Assembly: GCA_947455195.1 (NCBI GenBank)
Contig: CANGMI010000007.1
Location: forward strand, 355,252 to 419,251
Length of the DNA stretch: 64,000 nucleotides
Direction: 5' to 3'
From: Pseudomonadota bacterium
Lineage (GTDB): Bacteria; Pseudomonadota; Gammaproteobacteria; Burkholderiales; SG8-39
Shown here: one piece after another, positions 1 to 8,175 of the stretch
How the letters are laid out: each line of letters begins with the position of its first letter
Position numbering within the stretch: position 1 is the stretch's first letter
Notes under the pieces: model-generated
What the model was told of the DNA's origin: nothing
Database searches by the model: none
What the model saw: the letters and a program-made list of their open reading frames with translations, nothing else
Made by a program: the position numbers and the translations under genes

Positions 1-310
1 AGGGGGTGATCTCTCGGGCGGTCAGCAGCAGCAGCTTGCCATCGGTCGAGCGCTCGCCATGAACCCGCAGCTGCTCATTCTCGATGAGCCGACCGAGGGG
101 ATCCAGCCCTCGATCATCAAGGACATCGAGCGTGCCATTCGCCTGCTCGCGGCCTCTGGCGACATGTCGATCCTGCTGGTCGAGCAGTATTACGATTTCG
201 CCCGTTCACTGGCCGATCATTACGTTGTCATGGAGCGGGGCGAGGTCGTCATGCAGGGGCTTGGTGCCGATATGGAGCGCGACCGCGTGCGAGAGCGCCT
301 GGCGGTATGA
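1..310 (+). CDS. urtE: Urea ABC transporter ATP-binding protein UrtE, C-terminal part (cut by window start)
   Basis: Only the last ~102 residues are present; the reading frame is open to the left edge. The visible part starts with the ABC signature (LSGGQQQQLAIGRAL), followed by Walker B and the catalytic Glu (LLILDEPTEGIQPSII) and the switch His region (ILLVEQYYDFA). UrtE and LivF proteins share this C-terminal half, so the family alone would be ambiguous. The assignment to urea comes from its position: it stops 7 nt before ureD and reads in the same direction, the usual urtABCDE-ureDABC layout. It would energise high-affinity urea import across the inner membrane and feed the urease encoded downstream. 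Confidence 0.88.
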   Translation, partial: GGDLSGGQQQQLAIGRALAMNPQLLILDEPTEGIQPSIIKDIERAIRLLAASGDMSILLVEQYYDFARSLADHYVVMERGEVVMQGLGADMERDRVRERLAV

Positions 311-317
311 TCGGTCG

Positions 318-1181
318 ATGTCGACCGTCACCGCCGCTGCATTTCCCGCCTGGCGAGGTGAGCTCGCTCTCGATTTCGAACGTCGGGCCGACCGAACCGT
401 GCTCGCGCGTCGTCATCACACGGGCCCACTGCTCGTCCAGAAGCCGCTCTATCCGGAGGGTGACGAGGTCTGTCACGCCATCGTGCTGCATCCGCCGGCC
501 GGCGTCGCCGGCGGCGACGTGCTCGATCTCCGGGTGGCTTGCGGCCCCGATGCGCACGTGCTGCTCACGACGCCAGGCGCAACGCGCTGGTATCGTTCGT
601 TGGGGGCGCCATCCTCGCAGCGGGTGGGCATCGACGTCGCCGCGGATGGCTGCGTCGAATGGTTGCCGCAGGAGAACATTGTCTTTTCAGGCGCACTGGC
701 TCAGTCGGCCCTCGACGTTCATCTGGGTCCTCGCGCTTCGTTCATCGGCTGGGACATCCTCTGTCTCGGGCGCCGCGGATCCGGTGAGCGCTTCGATGCC
801 GGCTTCTGGCGAGTCGACAACCGACTGCATGCCGGCGATCGGCTGTGCTGGACGGAAGCCGGGCGTATCGATGGGGGCAGCACGGGGTTGGCGGCAAGGC
901 CGGTGCTGGCAGGGGCCAGCGTGACTGCCACCTTCATGGCGTTTGCGCCGCATCTCGCCCCAACCGTGCTCGCGCCCTTGCGTCTGGCTGCCCAGGCGGT
1001 TGCGGCCGAGCATTGTCGTGCCGGGCGCGCAGCGGTGAGCCTCCTGCCGGGCCTTCTCATCGGGCGATACATGGGCGATTCCTCGGAAGCGGCACGTCGC
1101 TTCTGCGTCGCCTTGTGGCAGCATGCAAGGCCTGTATTTGGCGGTCGCGATGCCCGCGAACCGCGCATCTGGAAGACCTGA
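318..1181 (+). CDS. ureD: Urease accessory protein UreD
   Basis: This 287-residue protein has the usual length for UreD/UreH, the scaffold that binds apo-urease and, with UreF and UreG, guides nickel into the active site. Recognisable family segments are [34 protein letters not shown] and [12 protein letters not shown] in the N-terminal half, and GWDILCLGR with DRLCWTE in the middle. The ATG at 318 is chosen because it lies 7 nt after the urtE stop and places the conserved start right after a short leader; an in-frame extension further upstream would run through urtE. It is the first gene of ureDABCEF. Confidence 0.93.
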   Translation: MSTVTAAAFPAWRGELALDFERRADRTVLARRHHTGPLLVQKPLYPEGDEVCHAIVLHPPAGVAGGDVLDLRVACGPDAHVLLTTPGATRWYRSLGAPSSQRVGIDVAADGCVEWLPQENIVFSGALAQSALDVHLGPRASFIGWDILCLGRRGSGERFDAGFWRVDNRLHAGDRLCWTEAGRIDGGSTGLAARPVLAGASVTATFMAFAPHLAPTVLAPLRLAAQAVAAEHCRAGRAAVSLLPGLLIGRYMGDSSEAARRFCVALWQHARPVFGGRDAREPRIWKT

Positions 1182-1197
1182 ACGGAGAGTCGTGGCC

Positions 1198-1500
1198 ATG
1201 GAACTGACCCCGCGCGAGAAGGACAAGTTGCTGATCTTTACTGCAGCGTTGCTCGCCGAGCGGCGACGCGCACGTGGCCTGCGTCTGAATTACCCCGAGG
1301 CGGTTGCCTTCATCACGGCGGCCGTGATGGAGGGTGCGCGCGATGGACGCAGCGTGTCCGACCTGATGGGGTGGGGCGCTACGCTGCTCTCGCGTGATGA
1401 TGTCATGGAAGGGGTTGCCGAAATGATTCCCGAAGTGCAGGTCGAAGCGACCTTTCCCGACGGCACCAAACTCGTCACCATCCACCACCCGATCGTCTGA
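1198..1500 (+). CDS. ureA: Urease subunit gamma
   Basis: This 100-residue protein begins [21 protein letters not shown], the standard start of the urease gamma chain, and ends with the family motif [15 protein letters not shown]. The length matches the family exactly. GGAGAG lies about 7 nt upstream of the ATG and fixes the start; an in-frame upstream ATG at 1123 would overlap ureD. Gamma, beta and alpha chains assemble into the cytoplasmic (alpha-beta-gamma)3 enzyme that hydrolyses urea to ammonia and carbamate. It is encoded separately from ureB, as is usual in proteobacteria. Confidence 0.97.
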   Translation: MELTPREKDKLLIFTAALLAERRRARGLRLNYPEAVAFITAAVMEGARDGRSVSDLMGWGATLLSRDDVMEGVAEMIPEVQVEATFPDGTKLVTIHHPIV

Positions 1501-1526
1501 ACGACGGTCTGACAGCGGAGCCTGCG

Positions 1527-1886
1527 ATGATTCCAGGACAGATCGAAGCCCTGCCGGGCGAGATCGAACTCAATGTCGGTCGAGACACGCTCGTGGTCGA
1601 AGTGACCAACAGTGGCGATCGCCCGGTGCAGGTGGGTTCGCATTATCACTTTGCCGAGACCAATGAGGCGCTGCTTTTCGACCGCGCGGCCGCCACCGGT
1701 TTTCGGCTCGATATCGCGGCCGGCACGGCCGTGCGTTTCGAGCCCGGTCAGTCGCGTACGGTACAACTGGTAGCGCTCGCCGGTGATCGACGTGTATTCG
1801 GTTTCAATGCCCGGGTGATGGGTGCCCTCGACACGCCGGCACCGGCTGCGCGCATGACGCCCACGTCGACAGGAGACCGCTCATGA
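1527..1886 (+). CDS. ureB: Urease subunit beta
   Basis: This 119-residue protein has the typical beta-subunit sequence: MIPGQI at the start, [22 protein letters not shown] in the middle and [21 protein letters not shown] with [12 protein letters not shown] near the end. A GGAG ribosome site sits upstream of the ATG. Its stop codon overlaps the start of ureC by 4 nt (ATGA), indicating translational coupling of the two structural subunits. The C-terminal tail (about 20 residues, Ala/Pro/Thr-rich) is slightly longer than the minimal family length and is probably unstructured. Confidence 0.97.
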   Translation: MIPGQIEALPGEIELNVGRDTLVVEVTNSGDRPVQVGSHYHFAETNEALLFDRAAATGFRLDIAAGTAVRFEPGQSRTVQLVALAGDRRVFGFNARVMGALDTPAPAARMTPTSTGDRS

Positions 1887-3586
1887 GCACCCGTATCTCG
1901 CGTGCTGCGTATGCCGAGATGTTCGGCCCCACCACGGGCGACCGGATGCGTCTGGCTGATACCGATCTGTGGGTCCGCATCGAACACGACTACACGATCT
2001 ACGGCGAGGAAGTGAAATTCGGCGGTGGCAAGGTGATTCGCGATGGCATGGGTCAGAGCCAGCGCTGCGCCGCCGAGGTGGCCGACACCGTCATCACCAA
2101 TGCGGTCATCATCGATCACTGGGGCATCGTGAAGGCCGACATCGGCCTGAAGAATGGCTGCATCTGGCGTATCGGCAAGGCCGGCAACCCCGACATCCAG
2201 CCAGGCGTCACCATTCCGCTGGGGGCAGCCTCGGAGGTCATCGCCGGCGAAGGCATGATTGTCACTGCGGGTGGTATCGATACGCACATTCATTTCATCT
2301 GTCCGCAGCAGATCGAGGAGGCCCTCATGTCGGGGGTTACCACGATGATCGGTGGCGGCACCGGACCCGCGACGGGCACCTTTGCCACGACCTGCACGCC
2401 CGGGCCGTGGCACATTGCCTCGATGCTCGCAGCGGCTGAAGCCTTCCCGATGAACCTGGGCTTTCTCGGCAAGGGCAATGTGAGCCAGCCCGAGCCCTTG
2501 CGCGAGCAGGTGCGTGCCGGGGTCATCGGCCTGAAATTGCACGAAGACTGGGGCACCACGCCGGCTGCCATCGACAACTGCCTGAGCGTTGCCGACGAGT
2601 TGGATGTGCAGGTGGCCATTCACACCGACACGCTCAACGAGTCGGGCTTTGTCGAGGCCACGGTGGCGGCGTTCAAGGGGCGCACCATCCATACCTTCCA
2701 CACCGAGGGCGCGGGGGGCGGGCATGCTCCCGACATCATCCGGGTGGCGGGCGAGCCCAACGTGCTGCCCTCATCCACCAATCCCACGCGGCCTTACACG
2801 GTAAACACCATCGCCGAGCATCTGGACATGCTGATGGTTTGCCATCACCTCGATTCGTCGATTGCCGAGGACGTGGCCTTTGCCGAGTCGCGTATCCGGC
2901 GCGAGACGATTGCGGCTGAAGACATCATGCATGACCTGGGCGGCTTCTCGATGATGTCGTCCGACTCGCAGGCCATGGGTCGGGTCGGTGAAGTGATCAT
3001 CCGCACCTGGCAGACCGCGCACAAGATGAAGGCGCAGCGGGGCAGTCTCGCCGGCGATGACGCCCGCAGCGACAACGCGCGGGTGAAGCGTTATGTCGCC
3101 AAGTACACGATCAACCCGGCCATCACGCACGGTATCGGTCATCGGGTCGGCTCGGTCGAGGAGGGCAAGCTGGCCGATCTCGTCCTGTGGAAGCCAGCCT
3201 TTTTCGGTGTGAAGCCCTCACTCATCCTCAAAGGCGGCATGATCGCGGCCGCCGCCATGGGTGACCCCAACGCCTCGATCCCGACGCCACAGCCGGTGCA
3301 CTACCGGCCGATGTTCGGGGCTTTTGGTGGCGGGCTTCGTACGTCGATCACCTTTGTGTCGCAGGCTGCGCTCGAGAATCCTGCCGTCACGGATCTGGGC
3401 CTGCGCCGCCCGCTCGAAGCGGTACGCGGCACGCGTACGGTGAAGAAGTCCGACATGATTCACAACGGCTGGCAGCCGCATATCGAGGTCGATGCCGAGA
3501 CGTATCAGGTCCGTGCCGATGGCGAACTGCTGGTATGCGAGCCGGCCAGCGTGCTGCCACTGGCGCAGCGTTACTTCCTTTTCTGA
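1883..3586 (+). CDS. ureC: Urease subunit alpha (catalytic)
   Basis: At 567 residues it is full length. All catalytic landmarks are visible: the nickel ligands His135 and His137 (GGIDTHIHF), the carbamylated Lys218 in GLKLHEDWG with His220 close by, the [10 protein letters not shown] and [12 protein letters not shown] histidine segments, and the mobile-flap MVCHHLD with its Cys-His pair. An Asp nickel ligand is expected in the [12 protein letters not shown] region. The subunit binds two Ni ions and carries out urea hydrolysis in the cytoplasm. It overlaps ureB by 4 nt and has AGGAGA upstream of its ATG, so it can be translated independently or by coupling. Confidence 0.98.
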   Translation: MSTRISRAAYAEMFGPTTGDRMRLADTDLWVRIEHDYTIYGEEVKFGGGKVIRDGMGQSQRCAAEVADTVITNAVIIDHWGIVKADIGLKNGCIWRIGKAGNPDIQPGVTIPLGAASEVIAGEGMIVTAGGIDTHIHFICPQQIEEALMSGVTTMIGGGTGPATGTFATTCTPGPWHIASMLAAAEAFPMNLGFLGKGNVSQPEPLREQVRAGVIGLKLHEDWGTTPAAIDNCLSVADELDVQVAIHTDTLNESGFVEATVAAFKGRTIHTFHTEGAGGGHAPDIIRVAGEPNVLPSSTNPTRPYTVNTIAEHLDMLMVCHHLDSSIAEDVAFAESRIRRETIAAEDIMHDLGGFSMMSSDSQAMGRVGEVIIRTWQTAHKMKAQRGSLAGDDARSDNARVKRYVAKYTINPAITHGIGHRVGSVEEGKLADLVLWKPAFFGVKPSLILKGGMIAAAAMGDPNASIPTPQPVHYRPMFGAFGGGLRTSITFVSQAALENPAVTDLGLRRPLEAVRGTRTVKKSDMIHNGWQPHIEVDAETYQVRADGELLVCEPASVLPLAQRYFLF

Positions 3587-3591
3587 GCGGC

Positions 3592-4149
3592 ATGCGTACG
3601 ATCCATGCACGAGCCGCGCCCCTGGCAGCAGCGAGCGGGATCACCCTGACGCTCGACTTCGATCGGCGTCAGCATGCCCGCCAACGGGTGAGGCTCTCCA
3701 CGGGTGAGGAAGCGGCGCTTGCACTGCCGCGCGGGGAAGTGCTTCGTGACGGGGATTGCCTGCTGGCCGATGATGGCTCGATCATCATCGTGAAGGCGGC
3801 GCCCGAGCGTGTGCTGCATGTGGCCTGTATCGATTCGGTCGCACTTGCGCGCACCGCTTACCACCTGGGCAATCGGCATGTGCCGGTGCAGGTCGGTGAT
3901 GGCTGGCTGCGGATCGGGATCGACCATGTGCTGGGTGCCATGGTGCGTGGCCTGGGCGCGCTCACCAGCGAGATCGAGGCGCCCTTCGAACCCGAGGCGG
4001 GGGCTTATGCGTCGGCGGTGGGCGAGGCGCATCAGCATGGCGGTGCGGGGCATTCGCACGGGCCCGGCCGCATCCATGACCATGGCGGCCACAGCCATGG
4101 CCATGGCCATGCTGACCACAGCCACGACGATCACAGTCATGACCACTGA
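3592..4149 (+). CDS. ureE: Urease accessory nickel metallochaperone UreE with His-rich tail
   Basis: This 185-residue nickel carrier delivers Ni to the UreDFG-apourease complex. The N-terminal domain (about 1-75) is the peptide-binding part (VRLSTGEEAALALPRGEVLRDGDCLLADDG) and the middle holds the metal-binding core (YHLGNRHVPVQVGDGWLRIGIDHVLG). The last ~39 residues contain 15 histidines in HSH, HGH and HDH runs, a nickel storage tail like that of Klebsiella UreE. The ATG at 3592 is 5 nt after the ureC stop. Its end overlaps the ureF start. Confidence 0.95.
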   Translation: MRTIHARAAPLAAASGITLTLDFDRRQHARQRVRLSTGEEAALALPRGEVLRDGDCLLADDGSIIIVKAAPERVLHVACIDSVALARTAYHLGNRHVPVQVGDGWLRIGIDHVLGAMVRGLGALTSEIEAPFEPEAGAYASAVGEAHQHGGAGHSHGPGRIHDHGGHSHGHGHADHSHDDHSHDH

Positions 4150-4822
4150 GGCGTCGAGCCTTGCCCGCCTGCGGCTGCTGCAACTGGCAAGCCCCACTCT
4201 TCCCGTCGGCGCATACAGCTATTCGCAGGGGCTCGAGGCGGCGGTCGAAGCGGGCGATGTGGTCGATGCGGCGAGCGCCGGTCACTGGATCGCTCAGGTG
4301 CTCGAGCACGGGGTTGCACGGCTCGAAGCACCGGTGCTGGTTCGCTTGATGGCGGCGTGGCAGGATGCCGACGGTTCTCGCGCGGCGCACTGGAACGAGC
4401 GCTTCATCGCCAGCCGTGAATCGGCTGAGTTTCGAGCCGAGACCCTGCAGATGGGCTATTCGCTGCGGGTCCTGCTCAAATCGCTGGCGCTGCCGGGCGT
4501 GACCCTGCTCGATGAGATGGTCGAACTGGCCTTGCCCACCGCGTGGGCGTTTGCCGCTGTTGCATGGGGTGTGGAGCCGCGCGCGGCGCTCGATGCCTAC
4601 CTGTGGGCGTGGGCCGAGAACCAGGTCCTGGCGGCGGTGAAGATCGTGCCCTTGGGGCAGACCGATGGGCAGCGCCTGCTGCTCACCCTGGGTGAACCGT
4701 TGGCGGCTGCCTCGGGGTTTGCGACCGGCATTGCAGACGAGCACATTGGCGCCTTCATGCCACACCTGGCACTGCTGTCAGCACGTCATGAGTCGCAGTA
4801 CTCGCGCCTTTTCAGAAGCTGA
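4139..4822 (+). CDS. ureF: Urease accessory protein UreF
   Basis: This 227-residue protein carries the UreF opening RLLQLASPTLPVGAYSYSQGLEAAVEAG, and later ALPTAWAFAAVAWG and VLAAVKIVPLGQTDGQRLL. UreF links UreD-urease to the GTPase UreG and gates GTP hydrolysis during nickel insertion. The ATG lies inside the last codons of ureE (overlap of 11 nt), which supports coupled translation. In-frame sequence upstream of this ATG is the shadow of the ureE His-rich tail and is not used. After ureF the plus-strand operon is interrupted by an opposite-strand gene before ureG. Confidence 0.95.
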   Translation: MTTEASSLARLRLLQLASPTLPVGAYSYSQGLEAAVEAGDVVDAASAGHWIAQVLEHGVARLEAPVLVRLMAAWQDADGSRAAHWNERFIASRESAEFRAETLQMGYSLRVLLKSLALPGVTLLDEMVELALPTAWAFAAVAWGVEPRAALDAYLWAWAENQVLAAVKIVPLGQTDGQRLLLTLGEPLAAASGFATGIADEHIGAFMPHLALLSARHESQYSRLFRS

Positions 4823-4844
4823 AGGCCGGCACTTCGTCAGTCGC

Positions 4845-5318
4845 TCAGAGCAGCGCCTCGATGGCTGCGGCGAGGCTCTCGGGGGTCGCGGTCGGTGCGA
4901 AGCGTTCCTGCACTTCGCCTGACCGATTGACGAGGAATTTGGCGAAATTCCAGCCGATATCCTCGCCTGCCGACCCGTCCTTGCCACGCTTCAGCCAGGT
5001 GTAGAGGGGGTGTGTGCCCGGGCCGTTCACGTCGAGTTTGGCGAAGACCGGAAAGTTCACCTGGTAACGGGTCTGGCAGAACTCGAGAATCTGTGCCTCG
5101 GTGCCCGGTTCCTGTTGCCCGAACTGGTTGCATGGGAAGGCAAGCACGGTGAACCCGCGCGCGCCGAATCGTTCCTGCAATTGTTGCAGGCCCTGATACT
5201 GGGGTGTGAGGCCGCAGCGTGAGGCGACATTGACCACCAGGACGACCTTGCCGGCCCAGTCGGCCAGTGATCGATCTTCGCCGGTCGCGAGGCGTGCGCT
5301 GAAATCCTGCAGGGGCAT
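4845..5318 (-). CDS. Glutathione peroxidase family protein (Cys type)
   Basis: This 157-residue thiol peroxidase of the GPx/BtuE family has the three family signatures: [15 protein letters not shown] with the peroxidatic Cys, [17 protein letters not shown], and [14 protein letters not shown] with the Trp and Asn that complete the active site. It uses Cys rather than selenocysteine. It would reduce hydrogen or organic peroxides in the cytoplasm, probably with thioredoxin as donor, as for other bacterial Cys-GPx proteins (inference). There is no signal peptide. It lies on the opposite strand between ureF and ureG, starting 22 nt after ureF and ending 155 nt before ureG. Confidence 0.92.
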   Translation of the reverse strand: MPLQDFSARLATGEDRSLADWAGKVVLVVNVASRCGLTPQYQGLQQLQERFGARGFTVLAFPCNQFGQQEPGTEAQILEFCQTRYQVNFPVFAKLDVNGPGTHPLYTWLKRGKDGSAGEDIGWNFAKFLVNRSGEVQERFAPTATPESLAAAIEALL

Positions 5319-5473
5319 GGTGTACTCCGGTGATCATGTCGATGTGCCGGACGGTACCATGGAGTCTTCTGCGGGGTCGTCAACTGTCCGGGCCGGTGCC
5401 GGGTTTTCCGGAGGCGGTGGGCGACCTGCTGCTGTTCCTGCGTCATCACGCCTTCTGCCTGCGAGTCCGAGCC

Positions 5474-6160
5474 ATGCAAGCTGCCCTGTCCTCCGCTTCA
5501 CCTCAACCGAACTCTCGTCCGGCCATCGGCCCCTTGCGCATCGGCATTGGCGGACCGGTGGGCTCGGGCAAGACCGCATTGATGCTCTCCTTGTGCCGCA
5601 CCTTGCGCGCGCACTACGACATCGCTGCGGTCACCAACGACATCTACACCGAAGAGGACGCGCAGTTCCTCGTGCGCAACGAAGCGCTGGTTCCCGAGCG
5701 CATCATCGGTGTCGAGACGGGTGGCTGCCCGCACACCGCGATTCGTGAAGATGCTTCCATCAACCTAGAGGCGGTCGCGCGCCTGCAGGCGCGTTTTGGC
5801 ACGCTCGAACTCATCCTCATCGAATCAGGCGGCGACAATCTGGCAGCAACCTTCAGCCCTGAATTGTCCGATCTCACGCTCTACGTCATCGACGTGGCTG
5901 CCGGTGACAAGATCCCGCGCAAGGGTGGCCCGGGCATCACCAAGTCAGATCTGCTCATCATCAACAAGATCGATCTCGCACCCATGGTTGGCGCCTCGCT
6001 CGAGGTGATGGATCGCGATGCCCGGCGCATGCGAGGGGAGCGCCCCTTTGTCTTCACCAACCTGAAGACCGCCAGCGGCCTGCAGGCCGTGGTCGACTTC
6101 ATCGTGAAGGCGGGCGTACTGCCCGAGCGTGGCGTTCGTGTCGCAGGGCCCGTCATCTGA
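5474..6160 (+). CDS. ureG: Urease accessory GTPase UreG
   Basis: This 228-residue SIMIBI-class GTPase powers nickel insertion into urease. It shows the P-loop [25 protein letters not shown], the nickel-binding Cys-Pro-His in [15 protein letters not shown], the [11 protein letters not shown] segment and the base-recognition INKIDLAP. The chosen ATG gives the usual ~20-residue N-terminal lead-in; sequence further upstream in frame has no UreG character. A convincing ribosome site is not visible. Because the peroxidase gene lies on the other strand upstream, ureG probably needs its own promoter in 5319-5473 or read-through across the antisense gene. Confidence 0.96.
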   Translation: MQAALSSASPQPNSRPAIGPLRIGIGGPVGSGKTALMLSLCRTLRAHYDIAAVTNDIYTEEDAQFLVRNEALVPERIIGVETGGCPHTAIREDASINLEAVARLQARFGTLELILIESGGDNLAATFSPELSDLTLYVIDVAAGDKIPRKGGPGITKSDLLIINKIDLAPMVGASLEVMDRDARRMRGERPFVFTNLKTASGLQAVVDFIVKAGVLPERGVRVAGPVI

Positions 6161-6163
6161 ATG

Positions 6164-6190
6164 AAAAACGGCGCACCCGAAGGTGCGCCG
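6164..6190 (-). terminator. Rho-independent terminator for the FAH-family gene
   Basis: Read on the minus strand there is a perfect 9-bp GC-rich stem (CGGCGCACC / GGTGCGCCG) closed by a TTCG tetraloop and followed at once by five Ts. This is a textbook intrinsic terminator placed about 65 nt after the stop of the minus-strand hydrolase gene. It begins 3 nt beyond the ureG stop, so it also separates the two convergent genes; on the plus strand the stem is not followed by Ts. Confidence 0.85.
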
Positions 6191-6221
6191 TCTGCCAGTC
6201 GCAACGGCCGTGTGCGCGCTG

Positions 6222-6241
6222 GCCCCGTTCTTCAACGGGGC
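6222..6241. other. Second hairpin between ureG and the FAH-family gene
   Basis: A perfect 8-bp inverted repeat (GCCCCGTT / AACGGGGC) with a 4-nt loop lies between the stop of the minus-strand gene and its terminator. No T-run follows on either strand, so it may only stabilise the 3' end of one of the convergent mRNAs. Confidence 0.45.
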
Positions 6242-6255
6242 AAGCGCGTGATCGA

Positions 6256-6975
6256 TCAGACGATCCGCAGGTTCAGTTCCGGGAAGCCGTCGATGTGCAC
6301 TTCGATCGTGTCACCGGCAACGACCGGGCCCACGTTCTCGGGCGTGCCGGCATAGATCACATCGCCGGGGAAGAGTTCGAAGGCTTCCGACAGGCGGCTG
6401 ATCTGCTCGGCCACGTTCCAGATCATCTGGTTCAGATTGGCGTTCTGCTTGATCTCGCCATTGACCTTCAGCGAGATGACGCCTTCGGCCGGATGTCCGA
6501 CCTGGGCGACCGGGAAGATCGGGCCGATCGGCGCCGAATGGTCAAACGCCTTGCCGATTTCCCACGGCTTCTTCTCCGCGCCTGAGGCTCGCTGAAGGTC
6601 GCGCCGGGTCATGTCCAGGCCCACCGCGTAGCCAAAGACGAGGTCGAGGGCCTTGTCCACCGGCACACTCTTGCCACCCTTGTCGAGCACGCAGACCAGT
6701 TCGGCTTCGTAGTGGAAGTTCTTGGTGAGCGATGGGTAGGGATGATCAACCGTGGTGCCCGTGGCGACGTACTGGATGGCGTCGGTCGGCTTCTGAAAGA
6801 AAAACGGCGGCTCGCGATCCGGATCGGCGCCCATTTCGCGGGCGTGGGCTGCGTAGTTGCGTCCGATGCAGTAGATGCGCCGAACCGGAAAGCCCTTGTC
6901 GCTGCCGACGACGGGGACTACAGCGCGGCGGACTTCGAAGGCGGGTACGAGATTGTCAGGCCAGGTGACGGTCAT
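6256..6975 (-). CDS. Fumarylacetoacetate hydrolase-family protein (possibly fumarylpyruvate hydrolase)
   Basis: This 239-residue single-domain FAH-fold enzyme shows RIYCIGRNYAAHAREMG, PFFFQKPTDAI, the metal-binding YEAELVCVLDKG (EAE motif), GYAVGLDMTRRDLQ and the C-terminal LFPGDVIYAGTPENVGPV. Members hydrolyse C-C bonds in fumarylpyruvate or acylpyruvates at the end of gentisate-type aromatic degradation, or act as oxaloacetate decarboxylases; sequence alone does not decide. The ATG at 6975 is preferred over one at 7011 because AGGA lies 6 nt upstream of it, and because a TATAAT box at 7023-7028 would leave almost no leader for the upstream ATG. It ends at a strong terminator. Confidence 0.88.
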   Translation of the reverse strand: MTVTWPDNLVPAFEVRRAVVPVVGSDKGFPVRRIYCIGRNYAAHAREMGADPDREPPFFFQKPTDAIQYVATGTTVDHPYPSLTKNFHYEAELVCVLDKGGKSVPVDKALDLVFGYAVGLDMTRRDLQRASGAEKKPWEIGKAFDHSAPIGPIFPVAQVGHPAEGVISLKVNGEIKQNANLNQMIWNVAEQISRLSEAFELFPGDVIYAGTPENVGPVVAGDTIEVHIDGFPELNLRIV

Positions 6976-7022
6976 GGATGTCCTATCGGGCGGCTCGGTT
7001 GGGGAAGGCATGCAGGGCGTGG

Positions 7023-7028
7023 ATTATA
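7023..7028 (-). promoter_or_regulatory. Candidate -10 box (TATAAT) for the FAH-family gene
   Basis: The minus strand reads a perfect TATAAT about 48 nt upstream of the preferred ATG at 6975. No good -35 hexamer is seen at 16-18 bp, so activator dependence is possible. Confidence 0.45.
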
Positions 7029-7131
7029 GCCTTCGAACGGGATGAGGCCTTTGCACACGCAGTGCCACGGCCGGTATCGATCGGGTTCACTCCCGTGCCG
7101 GTTGCCGGCTGTCCAGACGAATCACGCATTC

Positions 7132-7151
7132 TTTGCGAAATATTTCGCAAA
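7132..7151. promoter_or_regulatory. Perfect 20-bp palindrome, candidate operator
   Basis: The half-site TTTGCGAAAT is followed immediately by its exact reverse complement. After a 2-bp mismatch on each side, four more symmetric bases (GCAT / ATGC) extend the dyad to 7126-7157. It is AT-rich in a GC-rich setting and lies in the 296-bp region between the divergent FAH-family gene and the secreted paralogue pair, 120 bp before the first paralogue. A dimeric repressor or activator site is the natural reading; the regulator is not identified. Confidence 0.7.
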
Positions 7152-7271
7152 TGATGCAAGAATGTCACCGGGCTGGCAGATGAAGGACCTGCCCTGGACG
7201 GCATTGCGGTTCAGAGGCATCCGTCTGCAGGGGCCAGGTCGCCGAAGGGGCGCATTCACAGGGGACGCGAC

Positions 7272-8138
7272 ATGCACGGTTGCAAGCGGTTGGTACGGAT
7301 GCTGGGAGGGCTTCTGGTGCTCATGACACCCTGCGCCGCCTTGCAGGCACAGCCTGCACCGCCACCTCCGGCTGCCGGGGTGGTGCTCACGTTCCTGAAG
7401 AGCAGCTATTTCCTGCCCGTCTGGCTCCGGTGTCCCCGTCAGCCCTTGCAGACTGACGTCAAGCTGAACCCGCAGCCTGACAGGTCAGAATTCGCTGACA
7501 GCATCGCGCTGTCCTGTGCCAATGCCGGCGGAACCGCGCGGGCGAGTTCGCAGGCACAGCTGAACTCGACGCCCACGCTTCAACCCGGCAAGCCCGGGTC
7601 CCTCGACGGCAACATGACGCTGCAACTGGCGGCCGACGCGACCGGGAGTCATGGCGCCAATGCCTACGCCGGTCTGTACAGGATGGAGATGAGCGGCGGG
7701 TGGGGGCGGTGGCGACTGACGAACAGCAGCGCCGATCGGGCAGTTGTGATCCGGATTGGTTGTCAGATCAACCTGAATCAACGATCGGCATTCCAGCCCG
7801 GGACGGCGGGTTTCGGCATGGATGTCATGGCCGATGCGTCAATCAGTCTGCGCACGGCATACACGGATGACATCACCGTTGATCTCTGTCCGCTACCTGA
7901 CCCGTTGCCGCCCGATGGCACCCGGCTTCACCTGGCCAAATATATCTGCTTCGGGCCGGGCGCCGTGGTCGATCTCATGGTGTCGGGGATCGCGATGGCC
8001 AGGGTCGCACCGGGCAATGCCCAGACACTGACCTCGAAGGCGACCAGCGAGTTGCAGTTCGAGTTCAGCAACATTGCCGGCAATTGCGACAGTCCACCCG
8101 GTCTGGTCGCGGAAGCGAAGCCGAGGCAGAAGTCGTGA
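7272..8138 (+). CDS. Secreted six-cysteine protein of unknown function, paralogue 1
   Basis: I do not recognise the family. The 288-residue product has an N-terminal signal peptide (basic start, hydrophobic LGGLLVLM core, likely cleavage after LQAQ near residue 27), so it should be exported. The mature part has six cysteines, at 54, 82, 164, 206, 226 and 272, which align with six in the next gene. Shared segments are YFLPxxxRCP near the start of the mature protein, a Trp-containing stretch ending in the third Cys, and ICFGPGxVxxxxxxGxAxAR near the end. An AGGGGA ribosome site precedes the ATG. It lies 37 nt before its paralogue and downstream of the 7132-7151 palindrome. A disulfide-bonded periplasmic or extracellular beta-rich protein is likely (inference). 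Confidence 0.8.
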   Translation: MHGCKRLVRMLGGLLVLMTPCAALQAQPAPPPPAAGVVLTFLKSSYFLPVWLRCPRQPLQTDVKLNPQPDRSEFADSIALSCANAGGTARASSQAQLNSTPTLQPGKPGSLDGNMTLQLAADATGSHGANAYAGLYRMEMSGGWGRWRLTNSSADRAVVIRIGCQINLNQRSAFQPGTAGFGMDVMADASISLRTAYTDDITVDLCPLPDPLPPDGTRLHLAKYICFGPGAVVDLMVSGIAMARVAPGNAQTLTSKATSELQFEFSNIAGNCDSPPGLVAEAKPRQKS

Positions 8139-8175
8139 CGAGCAGCCCAGTCCGGGTGAGTCCCCGGGAGCACCC

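Noticed and set aside
4022..4149. CATGGC-rich repeat in ureE as a DNA repeat element
   Set aside because: It encodes the His-rich nickel-binding tail and follows the reading frame.
5330..5473. In-frame extension of UreG upstream of its ATG
   Set aside because: The extra residues have no UreG similarity and lie in the intergenic gap to the peroxidase gene.
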